Source: Prevotella sp.
Lineage (GTDB): Bacteria > Bacteroidota > Bacteroidia > Bacteroidales > Bacteroidaceae
DNA: 64,000 bases
Assembly (NCBI GenBank): GCA_022769825.1
Contig: JALEJI010000028.1
Coordinates: forward strand, 1-64,000
Direction: 5' to 3'
This document shows, one piece after another, positions 44,913 through 52,388 of the stretch (position 1 is its first letter; the number at the start of each line of letters is the position of its first letter). A program made the translations under genes and the position numbers. Under the pieces are notes generated by a model, which did not search any database, was not told the DNA's origin, and saw only the letters and a list, made by a program, of their open reading frames with translations.

Positions 44913-45677
44913 TCACCACAACAGCTTGTCAATATTGAATACAGGCCCATCTTGACACACCCTGAGATTGCCTTCAACAGTCTTCTCGACACAACACAAA
45001 CAAGCTCCCAAACCACAAGCCATCATGTTTTCAAGAGAAGCTTCGCAGTTAATGCCATTGGCCTTGGCATACCTTGCCACAGCCTTCATCATCGGTTTTG
45101 GCCCACACGTCTGGATAACATCGAACTTCTCGTGCCGCAAGACGGAATGATTGGTTACAAATCCCTTTTCTCCCTCCGACTCGTCTTCAGTGGTAACGTA
45201 AACATTGCCTATCTCCTTGAAAAGATCCAACTCCAGCAAATCCTTGGCAGACCTGGCTCCCAAAAGGAAAGAAGGCTCGGATTCCTCTTGCCTTAACTTG
45301 CTGCCTTGCCAAAGAAGTGGGGCGACACCTACACCGCCGCCCACAAGCAACACTTTCTTATGGAAAACCTGGCTGAAGCCATTGCCAAGAGGCAAGAGGC
45401 AATTAACAATGTCGCCCGCACACAACTGGTACAGATGACGGGTACCATCACCTATGCCGGCGACAAGCAACCACAATTCATTACGATCGTAGTCCACATA
45501 GTTGATTGAGATTGGGCGACGGAGGAATGTACTTGGAGAATTATCTACGCGAACTTCTACAAACTGACCGGGAAGCATGTCCGGGAGAGTATCATCATGG
45601 GTCAACTTCAACAAGACATGATGGTCAGAAAGATGCGTCGCAGATACAACGCGAAGGTCTAAACAATATTTTTTCAT
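44913..45677 (-). CDS. pyrK: Dihydroorotate dehydrogenase electron-transfer subunit
   Basis: A 254-residue FAD and [2Fe-2S] protein. The FAD-binding RRPISINYVD, NAD-binding LLVGGGVGVAPL and cluster segment CGLGACLCCVEKTVEGNLRVC (C-x4-C-x2-C-x12-C) are intact. It passes electrons from PyrD to NAD+. First gene of the operon, with -7 box TATCTTTG at 45747-45754 on the minus strand and a leader of about 60 nt. Confidence 0.95.
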   Translation of the reverse strand: MKKYCLDLRVVSATHLSDHHVLLKLTHDDTLPDMLPGQFVEVRVDNSPSTFLRRPISINYVDYDRNELWLLVAGIGDGTRHLYQLCAGDIVNCLLPLGNGFSQVFHKKVLLVGGGVGVAPLLWQGSKLRQEESEPSFLLGARSAKDLLELDLFKEIGNVYVTTEDESEGEKGFVTNHSVLRHEKFDVIQTCGPKPMMKAVARYAKANGINCEASLENMMACGLGACLCCVEKTVEGNLRVCQDGPVFNIDKLLW

Positions 45678-45981
45678 GGTTGAAAATTAGCGAGGGTCAA
45701 CACGACTACCTCTTCTTATATATAATGATGTTGAACTTTACAACCACAAAGATAATTGTTTTATCCGTACATGCCAAGAAAGGAAGGTAAAAATATTGTT
45801 TTATTGCTGTTCGAAAAACTATTTAGGATGCCCCCAAGGCCTGAAAGAGCGTCACTTGGCATACATACCTTACTCCATTTATGTCTTGCGAACAGAAATT
45901 AAGTAAAGCATATGGCAAGACGAGTCGCCTTGCTGATTACATTGTTGAAAACAAAGGCTTCATGCGCTAAGCGATACTACG

Positions 45982-46067
45982 TAGCTATTCAAGCGTAAAC
46001 GCATCGTGAAATAAGCGTGAACATGTAGCGATTCAAACGTGCGTGTAGCGATTCAAACGTAAATCCG
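45982..46067. repeat. 20-22 bp repeat array
   Basis: Units start at 45982 (22 bp), 46004 (22), 46026 (20) and 46046 (22). Two of them share TAGCGATTCAAACGT. Period and the GCGATT core resemble the arrays at 25409 and 51233. Confidence 0.7.
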
Positions 46068-46197
46068 GCACGATAGCACCAAAACACAAAAGGCTGTTCA
46101 AGGCGAAGCCAAAGCTCCATAATTCGTACGCTACCCCAATAAGAAAACTTGAATTACCGTGTGAATCGTGACATCATATCGGCAAGACACAAGTAAC

Positions 46198-46240
46198 AAA
46201 AAGGACTGGATTCCTCGCTTGGAATCCAGTCCTGCTTTTT
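46198..46240. terminator. Bidirectional terminator of the XRE gene
   Basis: A perfect 12-bp stem (46203-46214 with 46221-46232) is flanked by AAAAA on the left, a T-run for the minus strand, and TTTTT on the right. It lies 31 bp past the XRE stop. Confidence 0.88.
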
Positions 46241-46270
46241 ATGCTTGGAAAAGATTTATCGAAAAAGATA

Positions 46271-46792
46271 TTATTTTTTGGGCACGAAAGACTCCCATGT
46301 TTGGTCATCAAAAAAGACCCTTATCTCGGTGATTTTACGTTGGCGATTGTTGTATATTTTGACAATGTTTTTTTCATTATTCATATTACCAGAACCACGA
46401 TTATAACCGCTTTGGTCAAAGAGAGTAGAAGGGGATACTGTTTGTCCTGCCACACCGTGGACCGAACAGTTCAAAGATGACGCTCCCCCGGATAAGGGAG
46501 GGGTAGCTGCGCCAGAGGCTTGGGCATTACTTGTAGAATCGTCGGTATTTGATTTGGAAAGTCCTTGATTTTGGTACATTGGCCCCTTTCCATCAAAGAG
46601 CCATTCCATGGCAATATCAGGAAAACGTGTATGGATGGCCTCATAATGTTTGAGGGTAGGTTGGGTCTTGCCGCGAAGAAGCAAACTCAGGGTTCCTTCG
46701 TTGATGCCAGTCTCGGTTGCAAACACTTTATTGTTCATGTGCTTGCTATCCATTATCTCCTTGATTCTATCCTTCAGATTCTCGTTTTCCAT
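46271..46792 (-). CDS. XRE-type helix-turn-helix regulator
   Basis: A 173-residue protein with an N-terminal Cro/C1-type DNA-binding domain (residues 7-66: KVFATETGINEGTLSLLLRGKTQP). A low-complexity linker (about 75-140) and a short C-terminal piece (YNNRQRKITEIRVFFDDQTWESF) follow. The WLFDGKGPMY end of the HTH region is typical of phage-repressor-like regulators of Bacteroidota. Residues 89-108 are encoded by a palindromic intergenic-type sequence. No target operator was found, although the AT-rich region upstream is a candidate. Confidence 0.8.
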   Translation of the reverse strand: MENENLKDRIKEIMDSKHMNNKVFATETGINEGTLSLLLRGKTQPTLKHYEAIHTRFPDIAMEWLFDGKGPMYQNQGLSKSNTDDSTSNAQASGAATPPLSGGASSLNCSVHGVAGQTVSPSTLFDQSGYNRGSGNMNNEKNIVKIYNNRQRKITEIRVFFDDQTWESFVPKK

Positions 46793-47510
46793 GTCACAAG
46801 TATTTTTGGGGGCATTGAAGCCTTATCTATTTATATTTGCAAAGTTAAATCAATTTTTCGAGAAAAGCAACAAACTAAAAATAAATTTTATTTCTTAAAG
46901 TTTAAATTTATTTATCGCCTTAGGCTAAATTTAGATTTGTTGCCTAAATTCACGCCATTTATATTTAGAATATTAAACATGACTGTGCTCTATGCTATTA
47001 ATCTATTAAAACATAGAAACTTAGTAATTTGTTGACTATAATTATGATATCTAAACCTTATAATCATTTCAATATTAAAATATGCATTGATTTCGCTTTC
47101 AATAATGCCTTTTTGACAACATGCATCGTTCATTTTAGCATTAAACAGCCTGTAAGTTCTTGACTTACCGATGATTACATTACCATGTCACAATTGCATA
47201 TTTATTTCTTTTTCTTTATAAAGTTAAAGTTTTAGACTTTTGATTATGACATAAATATTTCTAAATGCCTTTATATTTGCAAATTTTAGTTTGATAATAT
47301 AAACACCACAAGTTTAATGCTTTAGATTTATTTTTACATAGTTTGAATTATCAAATTATAATAAGCCTTAATAATAAATTCCAATATGAAAAGATACTCA
47401 TTTTTCGCTTGGCTGCGTTTTTTCCCGACAGATGGCAAAGACGCTGAAAAAAATCGATTCTCGGAGGCGTTTTTTCAGGCTAACTAACACATTCTCACCA
47501 ATTTAAGCAT
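46793..47510. other. AT-rich gene-free region
   Basis: About 720 bp of strongly AT-rich DNA between the XRE promoter and the holA terminator. It contains TATATTTG-CAAAGTTA (46832-46847) at the XRE promoter, repeats of TAAATTTA-like words and, at 47443-47466, a fragment of the 90-bp dispersed element. No gene was identified. Confidence 0.6.
46832..46847. promoter_or_regulatory. Back-to-back -7 boxes upstream of the XRE gene
   Basis: TATATTTG (plus) abuts CAAAGTTA (TAACTTTG on the minus strand). The minus-strand box serves the XRE gene. The plus-strand box has no gene downstream. Confidence 0.5.
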
Positions 47511-47534
47511 AAAAAAAGCGTCCTCAAGGACGCT
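47511..47534 (-). terminator. Terminator of holA
   Basis: Stem AGCGTCC / GGACGCT (47517-47523 with 47528-47534), loop TCAA; on the minus strand it is followed by seven T's. Confidence 0.88.
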
Positions 47535-47570
47535 CAAAATAGAAGAAAATAAGCCTCAAAAAGGGGCTTT

Positions 47571-48599
47571 TCAGTGTAAAATAAAGAAAATTAGCTCCTT
47601 CATAAGGTCGCCAACAGAGGTTGATGGGTTGTCTAAACCCTTACTTTTAGCGTCAATCTCTCTCAATTTCTGAAGAATCTGCAAAGTCTTGTTCCCAGTG
47701 TAATTTCGCATACCCACAAGATAGTCTTTTATGCCCCATACATTCTTCAAGTCAAGGTAAGCCGCCAAGGCGTTTTGATCTTTATTATTGGGCGCATAAT
47801 ATGCAAGCATCAAGTTCTGGAAGTAAGAGAAGAGAAGAGGCAAAAATGAGAACAGAGAGCCAGCCTTTGGATTGTTGTCAAAATATTTGATTATCATATT
47901 TGCCTTTAAGATATTGCGGTTGACAATGGCGTCGCGAAGCTCAAAGGAATTGAATTCCTTGCTCACCCCAATGTTCCGCTCTACCATTTCCGGGGTAATT
48001 CTCATTTCTCCTGATGGTAAGGAAATGACCAATTTGTCAAGCTCTGAATAAAGGCGATTAAGATCCGCTCCTACGTTGTCGGCTATCATCGCCGCACTCT
48101 TGTCGTCAATGCTAAATTTCTTCGCCTGAAGGTAAGAGCGTATGTGTCCGGGCAGTTGCCATTCACGCAACTTCTTACTCTCAAACACCACCCCACTCTT
48201 CTCCACGGCCGAAACCAATTTCAAACGCTTGTTCATGACACCATTCTTATAACAGATCACAAGTATGGTCTTCGGTTGTGGATTTTGGGCGTAGCGTTCA
48301 AGTTTTTCCAGTGAGCGCAGCCCTTGTGCCTCTTTAACGATAATCACCCTTTTAGGGGCCATCATCGGAAACTGCATGGCAAGGTCGGCAATCTGGGATC
48401 CAGACACGTCTGCGCCAAACACCACCGTCTGGTCAAAGGCCTGTTGGTCGGCAGGCAAGGCATGAGACTGGATATAGTCGCAAACTTGGTCTATATAATA
48501 TGCCTCATCGCCCATCAATATATATATAGGTGCGAAGACATTGTTTTTAAGGTCTCGCATGATGCCATCGTAAGTCGGCAATGTTTTTTTCTCAGCCAT
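47571..48599 (-). CDS. holA: DNA polymerase III subunit delta
   Basis: A 342-residue clamp-loader subunit that opens the sliding clamp. The N-terminal FAPIYILMGDEAYYIDQVCDYI, the AKRVIIVKEAQGLRSLEKL stretch and the C-terminal helical collar match HolA of Bacteroidota. It is divergent from the HsdR-N gene, an arrangement I associate with Bacteroidales. The shared promoter is at 48626-48641. Confidence 0.9.
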   Translation of the reverse strand: MAEKKTLPTYDGIMRDLKNNVFAPIYILMGDEAYYIDQVCDYIQSHALPADQQAFDQTVVFGADVSGSQIADLAMQFPMMAPKRVIIVKEAQGLRSLEKLERYAQNPQPKTILVICYKNGVMNKRLKLVSAVEKSGVVFESKKLREWQLPGHIRSYLQAKKFSIDDKSAAMIADNVGADLNRLYSELDKLVISLPSGEMRITPEMVERNIGVSKEFNSFELRDAIVNRNILKANMIIKYFDNNPKAGSLFSFLPLLFSYFQNLMLAYYAPNNKDQNALAAYLDLKNVWGIKDYLVGMRNYTGNKTLQILQKLREIDAKSKGLDNPSTSVGDLMKELIFFILH

Positions 48600-48625
48600 A
48601 GGCTTTCACTATTCAGAATATTTAT

Positions 48626-48641
48626 TATCTTTGCAAAGTTA
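48626..48641. promoter_or_regulatory. Abutting divergent -7 boxes, holA and the HsdR-N gene
   Basis: TATCTTTG (plus, 48626-48633) is directly followed by CAAAGTTA (TAACTTTG minus, 48634-48641). The first drives the gene at 48647, the second drives holA at 48599. Confidence 0.6.
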
Positions 48642-48646
48642 ATAAA

Positions 48647-49096
48647 ATGATTCGACTAAACCTTCCTTCGTTTGATATAAAAACACGCGTCGTGGATGGC
48701 CGAGGCCAGGTGCTCGACCCGCTTCGCAGACGTTGGGTAGCCCTGACGCCTGAGGAATGGGTGCGCCAGCACTTCATCCACTGGCTAACCAGCTCGCTCG
48801 GCTATCCACAAGCTCTGCTCGCAAACGAGGTACAGCTGAACATAGGTATGAAAAAACTACGCGCCGACAGCGTGCTATACGACCGAGAGCTTCATCCGAA
48901 GATGATTATTGAATACAAGGCCCCCAGCATACCTATCACCCAAAAAGTTTTCAACCAGATCATGGCATACAATCTGCAGTTGCATGCTCCCTACCTCGTC
49001 GTGTCGAATGGCATAAAACACTATTGTTGCAAGCTGGACAACGTTGGTAAAAAATATTTATTTTTAAGCACAATGCCATGTTATGAAGAAATTTGA
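48647..49096 (+). CDS. Stand-alone type I restriction HsdR N-terminal domain protein
   Basis: A 149-residue protein consisting only of the HsdR N-terminal nuclease-like domain. The PD-(D/E)xK pattern is visible as D74 (RADSVLYD) and E89-x-K91 (MIIEYKAP), with E61 upstream. No helicase, methylase or specificity subunit is nearby, so it is not a type I restriction system. Such short proteins are frequent in Bacteroidota beside holA and may be a repair or structural nuclease. Start 13 bp after its -7 box suggests a very short leader. Confidence 0.8.
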   Translation: MIRLNLPSFDIKTRVVDGRGQVLDPLRRRWVALTPEEWVRQHFIHWLTSSLGYPQALLANEVQLNIGMKKLRADSVLYDRELHPKMIIEYKAPSIPITQKVFNQIMAYNLQLHAPYLVVSNGIKHYCCKLDNVGKKYLFLSTMPCYEEI

Positions 49097-49203
49097 CAAA
49101 TTGCCCCTATTTTAATTAGCGTCACTCAACTTTATTTTCCTTTTCTTTCTTGGCTACACAATTAATTAGTATCTTTGCAAAAGCGAATGCGTGATTGATA
49201 GAC

Positions 49204-49562
49204 TGCGCGCAATAAAGCAAATACTCAATGCAGCAATTAAGCAAAGAATACCATTGCGCGCAATAGCGCAAATGCGGCAATGTAATTTGCGCACAATGAC
49301 ACAACAAGGCAATTCTAATTGCACGCAATACGCAAGCGGCGATTGCACGCAATAGAACAAGCCAGGTTGCGCACAACCATTCAGCCGTTCCAAGCGCGAT
49401 TGCATACAATCGAACAAGCTATATTGTGCGCAATGCAACAAGCATGACCGTGCATTACAAATCGGCCGCTATTGCACGCAACGCGAAAAGCGTGATTGCA
49501 CGCAAACAAGCAAGCAATATAACGCGTTTGCACGCAATCAACAGGGTATGATTGTACGCAAA
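49204..49562. repeat. Centromere-like array of 12 pseudo-palindromes
   Basis: Twelve copies of a TTGCRCGCAA-type box are found. Positions: 49204-49211, 49253-49264, 49287-49296, 49318-49329, 49342-49353, 49367-49376, 49399-49410, 49423-49434, 49471-49482, 49495-49506, 49527-49538, 49551-49562. Centre spacing is mostly 24 or 32-33 bp. Several are followed by AACAAGC. The array ends 68 bp before parA and fills the 534-bp gap after the HsdR-N gene. It resembles a parS/parC site or iterons. Confidence 0.8.
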
Positions 49563-49630
49563 CAAGCAGTCGAGCAAAACGACAACCACGAAAGCACGCT
49601 AATAACAGGCAATAACAAAGAACAAATACT

Positions 49631-50488
49631 ATGGAAGTTCAAACAACAAATCATCAACTGTCAGACGTAGTTTCTGTTACCAACTTCAAGGGCGGTGTGG
49701 GAAAGACCACCACAGTGCAAACCCTTGCGGCATGTCTGCACAAGCTTCATCCACAAAAGAGGGTCATCGTGATAGACCTTGACCCACAATGCAACCTCTC
49801 TTTTCTTCTCGGCTGGAACGATTTAAGGAAGACCCTACCCGAGTACGCTCGCATGACCATCTACGATGCCATGACAAAGGTGGCTAAGATTCCTGTCTAC
49901 ACATCGCCAGAAGGCATCTTCTACGTGCCCGGCTCGTCAGAGATGCAGAACATCGATGTTTCGCTCTTTGGTCAGAACATCCCACGCCTCGTGCTCGCCA
50001 AGTGCGTTATGCAAGGGTATTACAACATGACAAACGGGGCCATAGACGAGAAGACAGCCACAGGCAACGTGTTCACCGACTTCGACTACATGCTCATCGA
50101 CTGCCCTCCATCGCTCTCGCAGAGCACCTGCAACGCCATGGCCATGGCAACGACAATGCTCGTGCCCATCCAGATGGAGGGTCTCAGCGTGACGGGTGTC
50201 GGAAGCATTCTTGAGCAGGCTAAGCAAATAAGGAAAGAGCTCAACCCGAACCTTGCCAACATGCTCCTCCTGCCAACCATGGTCAACAGCCAGCTCGTCA
50301 TCACCAACGAACTCCAAGATTTCCTTGAGAACAACTTTGACGACTCTCTCATCCCTACCCCAATCCATCGCTCCGTGAAAGTGGCGGAGGCGCAAACAAG
50401 AATGACCAACGTCATCGACTATGCTCCATCATGCCGCGCGGCTGAGGATTACATGAAAGTGGCAAAGACCATTTTCGGAGAGGATTAG
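49631..50488 (+). CDS. parA: ParA family partition ATPase
   Basis: A 285-residue deviant-Walker ATPase: VTNFKGGVGKTTTVQTLA (residues 16-33, signature Lys20), then VIVIDLDPQCNLSFLLG (A') and YMLIDCPPSL (B). ParA proteins bind DNA in the ATP form and move partition complexes. With the ribbon-helix-helix gene 63 bp downstream and the repeat array upstream, this is a type I partition locus of the small-ParB kind. It may partition the chromosome, a second replicon, or an integrated element; no replication initiator or integrase is in view. Confidence 0.92.
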   Translation: MEVQTTNHQLSDVVSVTNFKGGVGKTTTVQTLAACLHKLHPQKRVIVIDLDPQCNLSFLLGWNDLRKTLPEYARMTIYDAMTKVAKIPVYTSPEGIFYVPGSSEMQNIDVSLFGQNIPRLVLAKCVMQGYYNMTNGAIDEKTATGNVFTDFDYMLIDCPPSLSQSTCNAMAMATTMLVPIQMEGLSVTGVGSILEQAKQIRKELNPNLANMLLLPTMVNSQLVITNELQDFLENNFDDSLIPTPIHRSVKVAEAQTRMTNVIDYAPSCRAAEDYMKVAKTIFGED

Positions 50489-50551
50489 GCATCTATCTAA
50501 AAGAGACACCATCCACACCATGACTCCAACAAAACATCAGGAAAACAAGAA

Positions 50552-51103
50552 ATGAAAATAACAAGAAACAAAAGCAGCCTGCAAGACCAACTAGCGAAGA
50601 TGTTGCAAGCCGGCAAGGAAAATGTAGACAAAACCACTGACAATGAGGCTATTGAGCCTTCAACTCAAAACGCGCTATTGCGTGCAAACGCGCAAGCCCT
50701 CACTGAAAAATCAGAGGCTGAGCCAAACCAGGAAAAGGAAGTAGTTCCATCAGCTCAACCCCAAGAGCCACAACAAACTCCCACTGAGGAACCTTCCATT
50801 GAGGAGGAAGAGGTTGAGGTTCCAAAAACAAGGACGTACCGTCCAAGGACAACGCCAGCCCGCCCACGCCCAAGGAAGCAAGAAGAGGCCCCACGCCTAA
50901 ACGCGTCGCAACGCCATGAGGTGCCAGACAGGAACACGAAGTTCGCTGGCGAACCGATAAAGAGTGTTGGCTGCCGAATGCCACAATCGCTCTACGCCAG
51001 GATGCTTCAATACAAGGCCCTCAACGATACGCAGCTCAACCGCATCACGCTCAACGACATCATCATCGAGGCCGTGGACAAGTATCTCAGCAAGATAAAG
51101 TAA
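50552..51103 (+). CDS. Ribbon-helix-helix centromere-binding protein (ParB-like partner)
   Basis: A 183-residue protein. The C-terminal domain (about 135-183: SVGCRMPQSLYARMLQYKAL, ITLNDIIIEAVDKYLSKI) has the strand-helix-helix layout of RHH DNA-binding proteins, like DUF3408/TraB partners of ParA. The middle (about 50-120) is a Glu/Pro then Arg/Pro-rich disordered tail. The N-terminus (residues 1-20) could stimulate ParA. A copy of the array motif, ATTGCGTGCAAA, is inside the gene at 50677-50688. Confidence 0.8.
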   Translation: MKITRNKSSLQDQLAKMLQAGKENVDKTTDNEAIEPSTQNALLRANAQALTEKSEAEPNQEKEVVPSAQPQEPQQTPTEEPSIEEEEVEVPKTRTYRPRTTPARPRPRKQEEAPRLNASQRHEVPDRNTKFAGEPIKSVGCRMPQSLYARMLQYKALNDTQLNRITLNDIIIEAVDKYLSKIK

Positions 51104-51129
51104 TCATTTTCCCATCACATTATTATAAT

Positions 51130-51176
51130 AAGAGGATGCTCCAAGGCAATAAAGACCTTGAGACGCATCCTCTTTT
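51130..51176 (+). terminator. Terminator of the parA operon
   Basis: Stem AGAGGATGC / GCATCCTCT (51131-51139 with 51165-51173), with an inner CAAGG/CCTTG stem, then TTTT; 27 bp after the stop of the RHH gene. Confidence 0.82.
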
Positions 51177-51232
51177 CGCGTTTCTCGGCTTCACGGTGAT
51201 AACGCATCGCTTTTACAGCATAAAGGCGTAGT

Positions 51233-51298
51233 GCGATTCCAGCGTGATGGCATGGCGATTCCAGCGCAAAGGCAACGCAATCTCTTTGAAACGCCGAT
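51233..51298. repeat. 22-bp repeat array, third locus
   Basis: Units at 51233-51254, 51255-51276 and 51277-51298. The first two share GCGATTCCAGCG, the third is degenerate. The spacing is exactly 22 bp, as at 25409. Confidence 0.75.
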
Positions 51299-51464
51299 GG
51301 CAAATCAGTCGCGTACAATTCACATTTTTCCAAAAAATCCATCTAAAAGTTGCCTAATATCAAAAAGAATTAATAAATTTACGACCATGAACCACAATTC
51401 ACGTCCTTGGTAGTCGTTGTAGTAATGCAGAGACCACGATAGAGGGGGCGGTAATTAGGGTTCA

Positions 51465-52060
51465 CTAAATTATTTTGACTAAGCAGCCTCGTGTTGGGTC
51501 TAAAACTCCCATGAGGTAGTCAATGCTGTATGAAATCCTTCTTTTGAAGGCCTTTAGACCCAATTTTGCGAAAATGAGACAAAGAAGTCCCCTAAGGAAC
51601 TTCATTACGCTTTTAGCGAAGAAGCAAGGTCCTGTCCATGTGTCAGCCGTGTCGTCAAGTTTCGCCCTGATGTCGTTTGCCCAGTAAATCCTTTTGGAGG
51701 TTCCGAATGTGGCCTCCATCTCGTTCCTCTCGCCGATGGCCCTCTTCTTGTCTTGATAAGATTCCTGTTCGCCTTCCCGAGGTAGAGCTTGTCCGCTTGG
51801 ACTTCCTGTGGCAGCATGCTGAAGCGCTTTTGATAGAGTTCCAATTGCATGGCGAGGTCGGACGATTCGTTGTAGGCGTCCCAACTGAGATGGTCGACGT
51901 AGGTGTAACCGTTCACGATGCTGGCGCCAATCTTCGCCCCGAACTCGACCTTGGCCTTCGCCTTGCCCCTGGCAATAGGACGGAGGTGCGGCTGTAGACC
52001 AGCTTGTTCATACAGGTGTAGAGTTTGACGCCATATATGCTTTTACCGATACCCTTGCCA
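51465..52060 (-). pseudogene. Decayed IS transposase (IS1182/IS5-like C-terminal half)
   Basis: Pieces of one transposase are found in shifting frames on the minus strand. Around 51980-51900 RGKAKAKVEFGAKIGASIVN leads into YTYVDHLSWDAYNESSDLAM and continues to about 51770 (ADKLYLGKANRNLIK). The last part (51465-51760, GERNEMEATFGTSKRIYWAN) is in another frame. At least two frameshifts and the missing N-terminal half show it is dead. The segments match my memory of DDE transposases of IS1182/IS5 relatives. No clear terminal inverted repeats were found. Confidence 0.75.
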
Positions 52061-52066
52061 TTAGAG

Positions 52067-52300
52067 CCATTTACACTGTAACGGCGACGCTAAATCAGCG
52101 CATCGGCAACGCCTAAAAAACGCAAAATCCATAAGTGCTTAATAATCCACTGTTTATCAAAACACCTCATAATCGCGTTATTTCCAGCCAAGAGACGACT
52201 CGGTTGAAAAAAAACGATTCTCAGACGACCTTTTGTAAAATGTTTTGATATGCTTCGTGTGCTTCGCAAGGGCCGCACCCTGCAAAGCGTTAGGCCGTCG
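52067..52300. repeat. Composite intergenic repeat, copy B
   Basis: The region begins with a single 22-mer-like CTGTAACGGCGACGC (52077), continues with the 90-bp element at 52159-52248, and ends with the GC-box GGGCCGCACCCTGCAAAGCG (52271-52290). The order of the first two parts matches 25409-25656, with a shorter GC-box-like piece near 25682. Confidence 0.7.
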
Positions 52301-52324
52301 CTCTAAATTCCGGACGAGCCATAA

Positions 52325-52358
52325 TGAAAGGGCGATTCCCAAAATGGGAATCGCCCTT
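52325..52358 (-). terminator. Hairpin terminator of EF-G2
   Basis: A perfect 13-bp stem (52328-52340 with 52346-52358), loop AAAAT, and a short weak T-tract (TTTCATTAT) on the minus strand. Confidence 0.75.
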
Positions 52359-52388
52359 GCTTATAGTTGGTAGGTCGGGGAGGGGAGG

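Larger units (their letters stand above)
45678..46270. other. 593-bp gene-free gap: promoter, 22-bp repeats, terminator
   Basis: It holds the pyrK -7 box (45747-45754), an array of 20-22 bp units at 45982-46067 and the hairpin at 46203-46232. No open frame with coding character is seen; the frame over 45506-45790 is largely antisense to pyrK. Confidence 0.7.

Noticed and set aside
48647..49096. Type I restriction-modification locus
   Set aside because: Only the HsdR N-terminal domain is encoded; there is no helicase part, HsdM or HsdS.
49204..49562. Possible CRISPR array or tRNA cluster
   Set aside because: Boxes are short pseudo-palindromes with spacing as low as 24 bp; no conserved repeat of CRISPR length and no tRNA fold. 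The parA context explains it better.
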